NCBI GenBank assembly: GCA_903903985.1
Contig: CAIVAT010000184.1
Span: 1-49,759, forward strand
Direction: 5' to 3'
Origin: an uncultured Bacteroidales bacterium
GTDB taxonomy: Bacteria > Bacteroidota > Bacteroidia > Bacteroidales > FEN-979
Length of the DNA: 49,759 bases
Every line of letters starts with the position of its first letter. The stretch's first letter is position 1. A program made the position numbers and the translations under genes. Shown here in pieces: positions 16,621 through 25,261 of this stretch. The notes beneath the pieces are model-generated. The model was not told the origin of the DNA. It made no database searches and saw nothing but the letters and a program-made list of their open reading frames with translations.

Positions 16621-16892
16621 TTCTGTCCTCCTTTCCTGCTTATAGGATTAAGTTTTGAGGAAAGAACTCCACGCGCGAGCTCCAGTACTTCGTTGCCAAA
16701 ACGCGATGGCGATTGGCACACGGTAAGGCACCGGTCGGTTACAGGATCATACACGGTGAGAAATTCATCACCGGTGGTTTCGTCGTAGTGCATGCGGCTG
16801 ATGCAACGAAAGTGAACATCCTCCAGGCACTGGATCCAACCAAGTACCAGGGTGTCGAGCGCGGCATCGGTTTCAACTTTAGTTACCTTCAT
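16617..16892 (-). CDS. small hypothetical phage protein (second gene of SD operon)
   Basis: A 91-residue protein. The start at 16892 is chosen because GGAAGGAGG lies 5 nt upstream; the longer start at 16910 would place that site inside the gene. It is Cys-rich for its size (four Cys: IQCLEDVHFRCIS, DRCLTVCQSP). No family is recognised. It overlaps the first gene by 14 nt and the third by 4 nt, so the three are translationally coupled. Confidence 0.7.
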   Translation of the reverse strand: MKVTKVETDAALDTLVLGWIQCLEDVHFRCISRMHYDETTGDEFLTVYDPVTDRCLTVCQSPSRFGNEVLELARGVLSSKLNPISRKGGQK

Positions 16893-17142
16893 GCGCGCCT
16901 CCTTCCTCATTATTGCTCAATGCCTTTAAAACATTGAACATATCAAGCAAAATGAGAAACAATTTTCTCTCAATGCCCCATCTGTCGATATCAAGGCTTG
17001 AGAGGATCAGGCATTGCTCGGTAAAAAAGTGCATATCTTCAGTCACATAACCCTGAAGAGTATCCAATGCCTCAATTAAATCCTGGGTAATCTTTATCCC
17101 GCCGATGGTTACCGGGGGAAGGCAATCTTGTTGTTTTGCCAT
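16879..17142 (-). CDS. small hypothetical phage protein (first gene of SD operon)
   Basis: An 87-residue, mostly helical protein (IKITQDLIEALDTLQGYV, KLFLILLDMFNVLKAL) with no recognised domain. TAGGAGGT lies 8 nt before the ATG, an unusually good Shine-Dalgarno for this phylum. It heads the three-gene operon and is preceded by a leader of about 127 nt with a 15-bp inverted repeat. The function is unknown. Confidence 0.7.
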   Translation of the reverse strand: MAKQQDCLPPVTIGGIKITQDLIEALDTLQGYVTEDMHFFTEQCLILSSLDIDRWGIERKLFLILLDMFNVLKALSNNEEGGAHEGN

Positions 17143-17160
17143 TGTGGGTACCTCCTAATG

Positions 17161-17233
17161 GAGAAATCCCAAGTCTTGTCCGGTTCTAGGAACCGTCCGC
17201 ACCTCACGGCAACGGAAGACTTGGGATTTCCCC
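17161..17233 (-). ncRNA. structured 5' leader with long inverted repeat
   Basis: A perfect 15-bp stem pairs GAAATCCCAAGTCTT (minus strand 17230-17216) with AAGACTTGGGATTTC (17177-17163). The 38-nt interior can form CGGTTC-CTA-GAACCG (6 bp) or a competing CCGT..ACGG hairpin. The stem closes 10 nt before the SD-containing region of the first operon gene. No U run follows it, so it is not an ordinary terminator. A DNA operator is the other possible reading. Confidence 0.5.
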
Positions 17234-17275
17234 TATATAGAAAGTGAAAATTCATTTGACCTAGATTTGACTCTA

Positions 17276-17305
17276 CAAAGATACACAGCCAAACGAGAAA
17301 GTCAA
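17276..17305 (-). promoter_or_regulatory. host-type promoter for the SD operon
   Basis: The minus strand reads TTG (17305-17303), 19 nt, then TATCTTTG (17283-17276), an exact TAnnTTTG. The predicted start is near 17269, upstream of the inverted repeat. It lacks the CCTTT box of the phage class. Confidence 0.6.
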
Positions 17306-17318
17306 TACCTATTTCAGG

Positions 17319-17963
17319 TTATTTTGATTTCGAATTTTTTAATTCGGCCAATTTCATCTGATAACTATCAGAATTATCAAATTCAAATTTATATGAAGAA
17401 GTACTATAGTCAGATAATTCAATAATTGAAAATTGAATTTTACCATTATGCATAAGGATGTCACTTAATTTTATTGCATCCTCCTCATTCAAAACCAATC
17501 TATCTGAATTATTATGGGCATAGAGAATATTTGGTTCTTCATTTCTTGATTTAACCTTGATCTTATAAGCAATCCTACCTGTCGATTTGACCGGATTACT
17601 TCCCCCATATTCATATAATTGAATTGAAATTGATTTAGGATTATCAATTAAAAATTCGACACTTAATTTTGAATTTTCAGTTGCACTATTACTAAAAGTA
17701 CCATTAATTACATTTGGATTAGATAGGTATCCTTTCTTTGTAGGATTACCAAACTCATCTACATAATATTTAATTTGCCAAAATACCTGGGAATTTATTG
17801 CTTTCTGAATAGAATCTTCTCTATATCGAATTAAATTATCTGCTCGAGTAATGGAATCCGTAATTCGTGCAGTTTCCATTTGCCTTGCACGATCTACACA
17901 TGAAATTAATAAAATTGTAATGAAAAAAAAATTCAATCCCGAGGTAATAATTTTCTTTTTCAT
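17319..17963 (-). CDS. putative lipoprotein of unknown function (moron candidate)
   Basis: A 214-residue protein with a lipoprotein signal (KKKIITSGLNFFFITILLIS, Cys22 lipidated), a short helical stretch (TARITDSITRADNLIRY) and a predicted beta-rich domain (QVFWQIKYYVDEFGNPTKKG, SISIQLYEYGG, IAYKIKVKS). It is visibly more A/T-rich than the genes around it and sits between the tail operon's terminator and the SD operon. These are signs of a cargo (moron) gene acting on the host envelope in the lysogen, such as surface exclusion or fitness. No family is recognised, so the role is inferred from position and export signal. Confidence 0.7.
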   Translation of the reverse strand: MKKKIITSGLNFFFITILLISCVDRARQMETARITDSITRADNLIRYREDSIQKAINSQVFWQIKYYVDEFGNPTKKGYLSNPNVINGTFSNSATENSKLSVEFLIDNPKSISIQLYEYGGSNPVKSTGRIAYKIKVKSRNEEPNILYAHNNSDRLVLNEEDAIKLSDILMHNGKIQFSIIELSDYSTSSYKFEFDNSDSYQMKLAELKNSKSK

Positions 17964-17995
17964 AACTGTATGGTTTTAGTTTGGTGATGCAAATT

Positions 17996-18024
17996 AAAAA
18001 AAAACCGGCACCTGTGTACCGGTT
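17996..18024 (-). terminator. terminator of the tail operon
   Basis: The minus strand reads AAACCGG, then a loop region, then CCGGTTT followed by further T, giving a strong hairpin just after the 18048 stop codon. Confidence 0.8.
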
Positions 18025-18047
18025 TAACAAAAAATACCGAAAAATCG

Positions 18048-19691
18048 TTATGGGCATGGATAACACTCCAGCAGGGCAGGCATGATCCGGTCTTTCTTCA
18101 GGGTAACCTGGATGCTCTTCACCAGGTACTTTACTCCATTAATCATGTATTTACGGGAGAAATCAAACTCTTTTAATTCCAGGTACGACATTTGTTTGTT
18201 GATCTTTACAAGCTTTGTTGACATGCGGAAATCCAAATACGCTTTGTACTGCTTATTCATTAAGCCATATTGCCCGCCATAAAACAGGTTATTGGTCGGT
18301 GTAAAGCATCGGCCAACCTGTTTTTGATCTCCATAACCATTATCCTGGTAATGAGTAAAAAAAAGTTTTGGTGTTACCTTTTTCCACTCAGTCATTGCAT
18401 TACCAATTAAAGAATTATAAGGAGTAACACCATCATCTTTAAGGGTTGAAAATTTGGTTTCAATGGATTGATCATTATTCTTATAAATCCACTCCGAGAA
18501 CAGGTTCCACGTCCAGTACATTTCTGTTACAGCAACCCAAACTTTACTGCTGTTCAGGATATAATAGTTGTTTTCATCAAAAACAAATCGTGTATCGAAC
18601 ACGTCAGAAGCTGGCCATGGCATTAAATCAGAAACAGATTGTACTGAACTTTTAATATTGGTCAACAATGTTTGCTGAGCTTCATTTGATGCGACATAGA
18701 ATTCATCATCAGTTTCCATTTCCATCTTTAAATGGAATCCGGTTATCAGTTCTTCCGGTTCGGTACTTTTTGAAATAACTTGTTGTGAAAATTCAATATA
18801 ATCGGTTTCTTTCACAATGGTATCAACTGATTTCAATTTTACAACCTTCGTGGTATTGTTCACAAAGAAACGGATATTGAAAAATGTCTCCAATCCAAGG
18901 AAGAAATCATTGATTGTCATTCTGGGTAAATGGTAATTAAACAACAATCGCAATTTATCGTATTCAAAATATCCGGTTTCTCCGGTGTTGCAATCGACAG
19001 AATTGAAAAGTGCAAGGGAATTATAATCAGAATCTGATGTGAAAAATGAATCATCAAACACGAAACCCAGATGATCAAAAATTTTATCAAGGATGTAACG
19101 TAAATAAAGCATTGGAACAATTACACTTCTGTCATATGGTTCTGCTGAAGGAGTGAAATAATAGATCAGGCTTCCATTATAATAGTTGAAGTATTCAAGA
19201 ACAGGCTCGGGCGGAAGTTTTTCAAAATATGATTTATTGAGAATCATTGGGAATGTAACAATCCTTTCCGGATAAACCCTGTTTTTACAATCGTTGATAT
19301 AATCCATTTTCAAGGTTTCACCAGCAAAAACCATTTCCCCAAAATCAACATCCTGCAAACTCAGGTATTTTCGCGAGTAGTAGAAATCCCCTTCCCCTTC
19401 AAATATTGATCCTTCGAATGATTTCGAGTTAAGTGTTTTGAGTTTGACCGTTCCCTGGAACAGATTCAATCCATTCCACATGAACACTCCTTCATCTTCT
19501 TTGTACACATCGGTGGTGTTCTCCACCCGATGCCGGAACCCCATCAGGATGGCGTTGCGTGGAGTGTTGGGAATGCGGAATGGATAGGAATAGGATCCGA
19601 CTTCACCGAATATCGGTGATTTCAGGTTCATGGTGAACGAGAAATCATCCGGAAGATCGACCGGTCGCCCGGCAATTTTGAGTGAAAGCAT
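18048..19691 (-). CDS. phage tail tip/baseplate-type protein
   Basis: A 547-residue protein that begins MLSLKIAGRPVDLPDDFSF and refers to the tail-module pattern SPIFGEVGSYSYPFRIPNTP seen in Bacteroidota phage tail proteins. Later segments (LLFNYHLPRMTINDFFLGLETFFNIRFFVNN, split by typical hub-like strands, and VKSIQVTLKKDRIMPALLECYPCP at the end) suggest a beta-rich tail-hub or baseplate role. No enzymatic motif is visible. It is the last gene of the long tail operon. The general tail assignment comes from context; the exact part is uncertain. Confidence 0.65.
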   Translation of the reverse strand: MLSLKIAGRPVDLPDDFSFTMNLKSPIFGEVGSYSYPFRIPNTPRNAILMGFRHRVENTTDVYKEDEGVFMWNGLNLFQGTVKLKTLNSKSFEGSIFEGEGDFYYSRKYLSLQDVDFGEMVFAGETLKMDYINDCKNRVYPERIVTFPMILNKSYFEKLPPEPVLEYFNYYNGSLIYYFTPSAEPYDRSVIVPMLYLRYILDKIFDHLGFVFDDSFFTSDSDYNSLALFNSVDCNTGETGYFEYDKLRLLFNYHLPRMTINDFFLGLETFFNIRFFVNNTTKVVKLKSVDTIVKETDYIEFSQQVISKSTEPEELITGFHLKMEMETDDEFYVASNEAQQTLLTNIKSSVQSVSDLMPWPASDVFDTRFVFDENNYYILNSSKVWVAVTEMYWTWNLFSEWIYKNNDQSIETKFSTLKDDGVTPYNSLIGNAMTEWKKVTPKLFFTHYQDNGYGDQKQVGRCFTPTNNLFYGGQYGLMNKQYKAYLDFRMSTKLVKINKQMSYLELKEFDFSRKYMINGVKYLVKSIQVTLKKDRIMPALLECYPCP

Positions 19692-19700
19692 GGTTCTTGT

Positions 19701-20003
19701 TTATGACTGTTGCTCCTGGGGAATCTGAGGTATTTGCGGTTCCTGTGGAATTTGGGGGATCTGCGGAATGTCTTTCTTTCCGATCAGTTCGTTCTTTTCC
19801 GCAGAAGACCGTGAGGATCCCCACTCATAATTGACGATCGTACCGAATGCGCCGATCAGCGCGCCGATCACGATATAGATCAGATCCTTGTTTTCGGTAG
19901 GGATCGCGTATTTAACGAGGAACAGCAATACCAGGAAGAAGCCTGCTGTGATCAGGGAGGCCAGTGCATATCTGAAGCCTTTATCCCAATTTGTCGTTTT
20001 CAT
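19701..20003 (-). CDS. small two-helix membrane protein, holin-like
   Basis: A 100-residue protein with two membrane helices (about 12-34 and 42-62; ALASLITAGFFLVLLFLV and LIYIVIGALIGAFGTIVNY) and a soluble tail ending in repeated PQIPQ/EPQIPQ units. Small phage proteins of this shape are often holins or antiholins. A more convincing holin of another family lies in the lysis cassette (32603-33151), so this could be a second holin, an antiholin, or a membrane anchor for the neighbouring GH16 enzyme. It lies between tail genes. Confidence 0.55.
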   Translation of the reverse strand: MKTTNWDKGFRYALASLITAGFFLVLLFLVKYAIPTENKDLIYIVIGALIGAFGTIVNYEWGSSRSSAEKNELIGKKDIPQIPQIPQEPQIPQIPQEQQS

Positions 20004-20021
20004 GTTTTTAAGAATTAATGG

Positions 20022-20780
20022 TTAATACTGCTTTTGAAATATCTCAATCTTCTTTACAACCATTTCTGCCGGCACTTCGCTGGCAGTATATAAATGTGTG
20101 AAGGCCGGTTGACCCTTCCCGGCCGGTCCCGCCTGGATCCCGCAGACAAGGAATAATGGAACCTGGGGAATGTTGCTGGTGGTTTCGTATTGCTTTTTTC
20201 CATCCAGATACCAGGTAAGCCGGTCCGGAGTCCATTCCACGGAATAGTTGTGAAAGCCCTGGCTCAGGTCAATTGGAAGATTAACCCCCTTGCCTTCACT
20301 TTTGTCGTTGCCATCGGCTCCAAGCCAGTGGTGGGTAAATGTTGCAGCCTTACTATCAAATCCCATGAGTTCAACGATGTCAATCTCCGGTTGCCAGCCG
20401 TTTTTGTTGAACATCCAGATGGCCGGAAAATAAAGAAATCCTTTCGGCGGCATTTTGGTGGTAACAGAAATGTACCCGTACAAAATATTTAAGAATCTAT
20501 GCGAGCAGATCTGACCGCAAACATTGACCTTGTTTCCCCTGGTAGCAATCAATGCCAATCCATCCGAACGCGGCTGAACGCACTCCATGTCCCAGACTGT
20601 TTTCTCCTTTTGATCCTGATCCCCTGGATACACCCAAGTCCACTTTCCCCAGTCGATTCCAGATTTGAAATTTTCTGAAAATGTTGGTAGATATCCGGAA
20701 AGAAACGGATCGAATATGGCAACCGGCTTGCTGAATATACCCTTGAAGAAGGCAATAATTGTGTTGAATATATTTATCAT
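20022..20780 (-). CDS. glycoside hydrolase family 16 protein
   Basis: A 252-residue beta-jelly-roll enzyme of the GH16 family (PF00722). The catalytic signature EIDIVE (about residues 130-135; nucleophile and acid/base Glu with the helper Asp between them) is intact, within GWQPEIDIVELMGFD. NYSVEWTPDRLTWYLDGKKQYE, further on, is the classic GH16 substrate-cleft strand pattern. GH16 enzymes cleave beta-1,3/1,4 glucans or marine galactans. In a phage tail operon it probably degrades capsule or exopolysaccharide. The start at 20780 avoids overlap with the upstream gene; a start at 20810 would overlap it by 26 nt. Confidence 0.88.
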   Translation of the reverse strand: MINIFNTIIAFFKGIFSKPVAIFDPFLSGYLPTFSENFKSGIDWGKWTWVYPGDQDQKEKTVWDMECVQPRSDGLALIATRGNKVNVCGQICSHRFLNILYGYISVTTKMPPKGFLYFPAIWMFNKNGWQPEIDIVELMGFDSKAATFTHHWLGADGNDKSEGKGVNLPIDLSQGFHNYSVEWTPDRLTWYLDGKKQYETTSNIPQVPLFLVCGIQAGPAGKGQPAFTHLYTASEVPAEMVVKKIEIFQKQY

Positions 20781-20784
20781 TTTA

Positions 20785-21429
20785 TCAATAATTCGGCACA
20801 CCATTGACATTTTTAATATAATTCACTGGCTGTCCATTAACTTTTCTTATTGAAGCCTGAGCCAATTTATTAAAAGCCTTTATTGTTGATCTTACATAGG
20901 CTCTCAAATAGCTCGCTGAATCGAAATGCGAACCTGGAAAGAACTGGATAACCTGACCAGCTACCATGGTAACATTTGAAGTATTGGTAATTCTCCATGA
21001 ATGGGATGAATCAACAGCAACGGATAAAGTATCCATTGCATTATAACATTGTGCATCTGTAATTGTATCATTTCGCAATAATCGGATCAATTGCATTTGG
21101 GTCACTGTCAAGGTAACTGTATTTGTCGGAAGTGGTCCACCGGTCACGCCTGTTGCATTCTGTTGTTGTCTGTAATAGTGTGTGGCCGTTAAATATCCCG
21201 GTTGATATGTAGTCATTGTTGCCCCGTCAATATTGGTGAATGTGCTATTATTCAAAGAACTTTGCCACTGATATGTCGGCGATGTTCCATTTGGAGGTGT
21301 ACTGTTTAGTATGGCCGGTAAACACGATGTACAGATAAATTGACTTGAAGCTATGGAGCCAACAACCAACGCTTGTCCATATCCGGACAATGCATATATA
21401 AAAAGCATTATGGAAATCACGGTTTTCAT
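20785..21429 (-). CDS. exported Ig-like/coathanger-type surface protein
   Basis: A 214-residue protein with a Sec signal (MKTVISIMLFIYALSGYGQA). It has an Ig/PKD-like strand set (CLPAILNSTPPNGTSPTYQW, TTYQPGYLTATHYYRQ) like those in Bacteroidota adhesins. A C-terminal part (ITNTSNVTMVAGQVIQFFPG, then SHFDSASYLRAYV) recalls the three-coathanger stack pattern of host surface proteins. It sits between the tail spike region and the GH16 gene, so it may be a tail accessory protein of host origin or a cargo surface protein. A signal peptide on a phage tail protein is odd. The assignment is by pattern only. Confidence 0.55.
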   Translation of the reverse strand: MKTVISIMLFIYALSGYGQALVVGSIASSQFICTSCLPAILNSTPPNGTSPTYQWQSSLNNSTFTNIDGATMTTYQPGYLTATHYYRQQQNATGVTGGPLPTNTVTLTVTQMQLIRLLRNDTITDAQCYNAMDTLSVAVDSSHSWRITNTSNVTMVAGQVIQFFPGSHFDSASYLRAYVRSTIKAFNKLAQASIRKVNGQPVNYIKNVNGVPNY

Positions 21430-21446
21430 ATTTCAGTTATTTATTG

Positions 21447-21635
21447 TTAAAAAATATCTTTTTTTATTGTACCGCATTTTATACATCGACTTATATAACT
21501 TATTGTCGTTGAAGATCCTGTTGCAGTTGAATTAAATGTTTTCTGAATATCTATAATGTGATATAAATGCTTACACTCTTTACGAATGAAAAGCAATACA
21601 TAAAATTTGTCGATAATCTTTTTAAACAGGCTCAT
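21447..21635 (-). CDS. small protein with Cys/His motif
   Basis: A 62-residue protein starting only 2 nt after the tail spike stop. It has a basic N-terminus (MSLFKKIIDKFYVLLFIRK) and an ECKHLYH ... CIKCG arrangement that could bind one zinc. Tight spacing within the operon supports it being real. The function is unknown. Confidence 0.55.
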   Translation of the reverse strand: MSLFKKIIDKFYVLLFIRKECKHLYHIIDIQKTFNSTATGSSTTISYISRCIKCGTIKKDIF

Positions 21636-21637
21636 AA

Positions 21638-24600
21638 TTATTGATGTTCAACTGAATTAATATTACCAAAGAAATACATCACATCTGAACTTAATGCTAC
21701 ACCTATAGGCATTACAACGTTACCAACTCCTGTTGGTGCTGTCTGAGTTAACGTATTCCCCGTTGTGCCTGTAAGGCTAACGTATATCAGTCCACCTACT
21801 ATCCAGTTCCAAGTGTCATCTCTTATTGATCCCTTAGTTAACCAACTACCACTGGCATTTGCGGCAATTGTTGCATCGGCGCAAATGGCAAAACAATATG
21901 GTGAATGTGTAATGGTGTCTGCTTTACATAGTGCAGCCTTTGCTGATGAGTTGATGTATATTACATCACCTATTCCGGTTGCGGCATAAGCTGTAAGAGT
22001 AATTATATCTCCCGATGCCGAGTGATCTAATCCAGGTATTGCAGTATATTTCATTGTTCCACTCACAATGGCATTCTCTGTTACGTTTATCGTTCCATTG
22101 ACTTCAAGAGCATAATCAGGAACAATATTTATTACACAAGTTCGGATCGGTCTTACCGAATATGTTGCACTTTTACGATCTTTCCCGATAGAACCAGCAA
22201 CAAAACTTACTCCATAAGCCGAATCTGCTGTTTTCTGTGATGAACTCCAGTAACCATCACCGGTGAATGTTCCGATCATATCTTTATGCAGATACATCTG
22301 GAATAATTCATCAGCCGATGGTAAATACCAATCACTGTACCCATTATGAGTTAAGGCATCACAAAGCTTTGCCGCAATTCCAGAGGTGACACATCCACCA
22401 ACTATTGAAGTAGTATTTGCAGCACCGGAACCTTCTTGCATTGATGTGTTGTTAATTGAAACTCCGGTACAGCCCCATGTAACGCTTGTTAAATTAGAGG
22501 TTGATGCGATTAAAACCCTTTGTTTAAGTGGATCAAATGTGCTGTCACCCTCTGTCAATATGTAAAATACCACACCCCCCTGACATGTATCTCCAATATG
22601 TTTCAATGATAAATTTATAGCAGTTGGTCCTAAAGTTGCTAAACCGGTTGACATAACCCCGCCATCAACTTCAAGTTTCATTCTCGGAATAATAGTTCCA
22701 ATTCCAACATTTCCGTCTGCTTTCAATGTCATTTTAGTTGTAAGTGGCAAATTATTAGGATTTACAGTGCCGTTGGGTTGCGTTTGGAAATACATATCAT
22801 CACCCCATTGCCCTGGTCCCATCATGCGTGTTGCTATGCGTGCGGATGGAATATTATAAGCCGCCTTTACCTGCCCGTTCCAAAACTCGATGCCGTTGTA
22901 TTGAAAAGGGTTCCAGGCGTTATTAATTATTTTCAGAGGAAAATTTACATAGTTTATATCAGTTTCACTTGAATTTCCCCATACCTCCAATTGTGATGTT
23001 GGTGTTCTATAAAGGGTTCCAATTATTTCCTTATTTTCAACAAATGAATTTTTCTCAACTATCGTATCTGGTGTGCTTATTTGTTTATTTCCTACGTCTG
23101 TCCAGGTACTACCCGCGCCTAAATCAATCCAGCCATCTTCTGTGTATACCTTAGGAGTACCATCGTATCTTAGCATATCTCCGGTATGCGGCCTGAAAAA
23201 AGGCAACCACGCAGCCATGTTTGCGTCACCCATTACTCTTACATTGTTTTCATCATTTGGCTCAACCCCGATAATTAGATTTCGATTCTGCTTAAATCCG
23301 TTAATATTGAGCACAACATTTGATGAATCACCGATGCTTATATCTGGAGTTCTCCCTGGGGGCCATGTAAGAGTGTCAAGCAGGGTAATATTCATAAGAT
23401 TGATGTTGCTTTTCCTGACGCTATCACCGGTTATTGCAAGCAGTGGCCTCTGTGGTTTGCAGCCGTTAATAGTCAAGTCTATTCCTAAATTTGTGGAAAA
23501 GATATAACCGAAATCATGCGCTGCATCGGCTATATCGTAAATGTTTTCCAGTACGATTTCCTGGGTGCGTGGTTTTATTGATCCCGGGTAAACTGTTCGT
23601 GCAAAGTCAGCACTTTCGGTCATATTGGAAAAACTTGCAATCCTTTTCTGTTGAAGGTAAATGTTCCTAAATGTTATCCGTTTTACTTCAACTTTATGGA
23701 TAGTGTCGGAATGATCATATAAAAATATTAACTGATCTTCAGCTTCTTTAAAATATTGTAGCCCAGCAGTAACAGTTGGGGCGTGTGTTGAGGTTACTTT
23801 TGTTCCCGCATTCCTGGTCATTATCCTGTAAATATTTCCATTATGGGAAGTTGCATCACCGTTTTGATACACATTGCCATACTTCCAATCCGACCAGGAT
23901 CCGGGATAAAATCTCACAAAAAATCCTTTAACAGAATCCACTGGTTCATCCGTGACATTTTCTATTAATCCATCGGTGCAGTCAAGGAGTTCTGGGCTAT
24001 ATATTGGAAAGGCATGACCGGAAAAAATTATACCATCGTCAAAACAACCAATAATGCCATTACGAATAACAAAATGTGAACCTCCATGCAGACCAATTGC
24101 ATCACTTTTGCCTGTCAAATGAAAACCATCAATAATTAGATTTTTAAAGTTGGCAATCTGAAGAGTATTGTTTTCAGTTAATTTATTGAAGGTATTGTAG
24201 TTGTAAATATACAGGCCGTTCACCCGGTAAAATGCAAGATCGCCCCATAATCTTAATGTACTATCGGGAGGGTCAACTGTTAAAGACGGGCTGGGTGCGG
24301 TATAACTCAATCCTTTCAATGTAATCTCATAGTTCCAGGTTCGTGTTAATGCCCCTCTGTTCATAAAGACGTTCAAATACGCTGCACCCTTTCGTATAAC
24401 AACACCTTTCATAAATTCCAAAGTAGTGGAATCGTCAATGTAGACCGTACCATTCAAATCATAAGTTCCAGGATTAGTTACATAAACCAATCGGTGTCCT
24501 CCTGTTAATATTCGATTTAAAATAATTGAGTTTACTATTCCAGTCGAATCAGGTGAGAATCCGTAGTCGTTTGCATTGATTATTTTATTTCGTTTTATAT

Positions 24601-24817
24601 CATATTTTGTCGCAATATTCCATCCGGTTGTATCCATAGAGCCAACTCCCATTGGATAAACTACATTATTAATTTTTAATGTATCATGAGTTGCAACTAC
24701 CTTTTCTAAGTATCCACCGTATGTAAATGTTATTCTGTCCATTACTTTATTTTGTCGCTGAGCAATGGTTGTTGAAAAGGCAGAAATAAGAATGAGCAAA
24801 GAAATAATTTTTTTCAT
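21638..24817 (-). CDS. tail spike/fibre with beta-helix and DUF1566-type domain
   Basis: A 1059-residue protein. Residues 1-20 are a signal peptide (ending STTIAQ). Residues about 85-500 form a pectate-lyase-like right-handed beta-helix starting with the INANDYGFSPDST signature of phage spikes. Around 650-740 is a segment with the NVGIGT..P..KLEV motif typical of fibre regions in this phylum. Residues about 770-890 match the DUF1566 (Lcl C-terminal) fold: GGVVFYILTEGD, YSDWYLPSADELFQMY, GYWSSSQ, SVRPIRTC. The C-terminus (about 900-1059) resembles DUF2190-like beta modules. It is probably the receptor-binding spike with polysaccharide-degrading or -binding activity. The export signal is unexpected. 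Confidence 0.75.
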   Translation of the reverse strand: MKKIISLLILISAFSTTIAQRQNKVMDRITFTYGGYLEKVVATHDTLKINNVVYPMGVGSMDTTGWNIATKYDIKRNKIINANDYGFSPDSTGIVNSIILNRILTGGHRLVYVTNPGTYDLNGTVYIDDSTTLEFMKGVVIRKGAAYLNVFMNRGALTRTWNYEITLKGLSYTAPSPSLTVDPPDSTLRLWGDLAFYRVNGLYIYNYNTFNKLTENNTLQIANFKNLIIDGFHLTGKSDAIGLHGGSHFVIRNGIIGCFDDGIIFSGHAFPIYSPELLDCTDGLIENVTDEPVDSVKGFFVRFYPGSWSDWKYGNVYQNGDATSHNGNIYRIMTRNAGTKVTSTHAPTVTAGLQYFKEAEDQLIFLYDHSDTIHKVEVKRITFRNIYLQQKRIASFSNMTESADFARTVYPGSIKPRTQEIVLENIYDIADAAHDFGYIFSTNLGIDLTINGCKPQRPLLAITGDSVRKSNINLMNITLLDTLTWPPGRTPDISIGDSSNVVLNINGFKQNRNLIIGVEPNDENNVRVMGDANMAAWLPFFRPHTGDMLRYDGTPKVYTEDGWIDLGAGSTWTDVGNKQISTPDTIVEKNSFVENKEIIGTLYRTPTSQLEVWGNSSETDINYVNFPLKIINNAWNPFQYNGIEFWNGQVKAAYNIPSARIATRMMGPGQWGDDMYFQTQPNGTVNPNNLPLTTKMTLKADGNVGIGTIIPRMKLEVDGGVMSTGLATLGPTAINLSLKHIGDTCQGGVVFYILTEGDSTFDPLKQRVLIASTSNLTSVTWGCTGVSINNTSMQEGSGAANTTSIVGGCVTSGIAAKLCDALTHNGYSDWYLPSADELFQMYLHKDMIGTFTGDGYWSSSQKTADSAYGVSFVAGSIGKDRKSATYSVRPIRTCVINIVPDYALEVNGTINVTENAIVSGTMKYTAIPGLDHSASGDIITLTAYAATGIGDVIYINSSAKAALCKADTITHSPYCFAICADATIAANASGSWLTKGSIRDDTWNWIVGGLIYVSLTGTTGNTLTQTAPTGVGNVVMPIGVALSSDVMYFFGNINSVEHQ

Positions 24818-24828
24818 GGTTTTAATTA

Positions 24829-25194
24829 TTACTGGTAAGGAATTGCAATTGCTGTCATTGTTGCGTTCACCAGGGTTCTTATTACTATTTTCGTTGATGA
24901 TTTATTGATCTTTTGAATTTCAACAGGATTGCCATCAGCATCGAAACCATTGACTATATATGAATAGTTCGAATCCGTAAAGGCTGCATTCCAAACCAGG
25001 TCACAATTAACACCGGCTGTTGCATTCGAATGCGCTTCACGTACCACTGTTCCTGAAAATGCATCGAATAATTGCTTAGTATAATTCACGATGGCAATTT
25101 CCGCAGCCTCATGATCTTTAGCCTGCACCTTGGTGCCTGCCGGCCGACCTGTCAGTGCCGCTTTGATTATATTGAGAACTTGCTGATATGTCAT
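24829..25194 (-). CDS. small tail-operon protein, fibre adaptor candidate
   Basis: A 121-residue protein starting MTYQQVLNIIKAALTGRPAG, with a helical N-terminus and a beta-rich C-terminus (GFDADGNPVEIQKINKSS, VIRTLVNATMTAIAIPYQ). It lies directly upstream (in transcription order) of the spike gene with a 12-nt gap, so it may connect the spike to the tail tip. No family is recognised with confidence. Confidence 0.55.
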   Translation of the reverse strand: MTYQQVLNIIKAALTGRPAGTKVQAKDHEAAEIAIVNYTKQLFDAFSGTVVREAHSNATAGVNCDLVWNAAFTDSNYSYIVNGFDADGNPVEIQKINKSSTKIVIRTLVNATMTAIAIPYQ

Positions 25195-25261
25195 ACCTGT
25201 TAACTGTATTCATCAGAATAATCACTTTCATCATAAATCCTGATAGAAATGACTGTTGAGA

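Noticed and set aside
21638..24817. Diversity-generating retroelement target (DUF1566-type domain in the spike)
   Set aside because: No reverse transcriptase or template repeat is seen in the window, and the end of the domain is not adenine-rich in the way a variable repeat would be.
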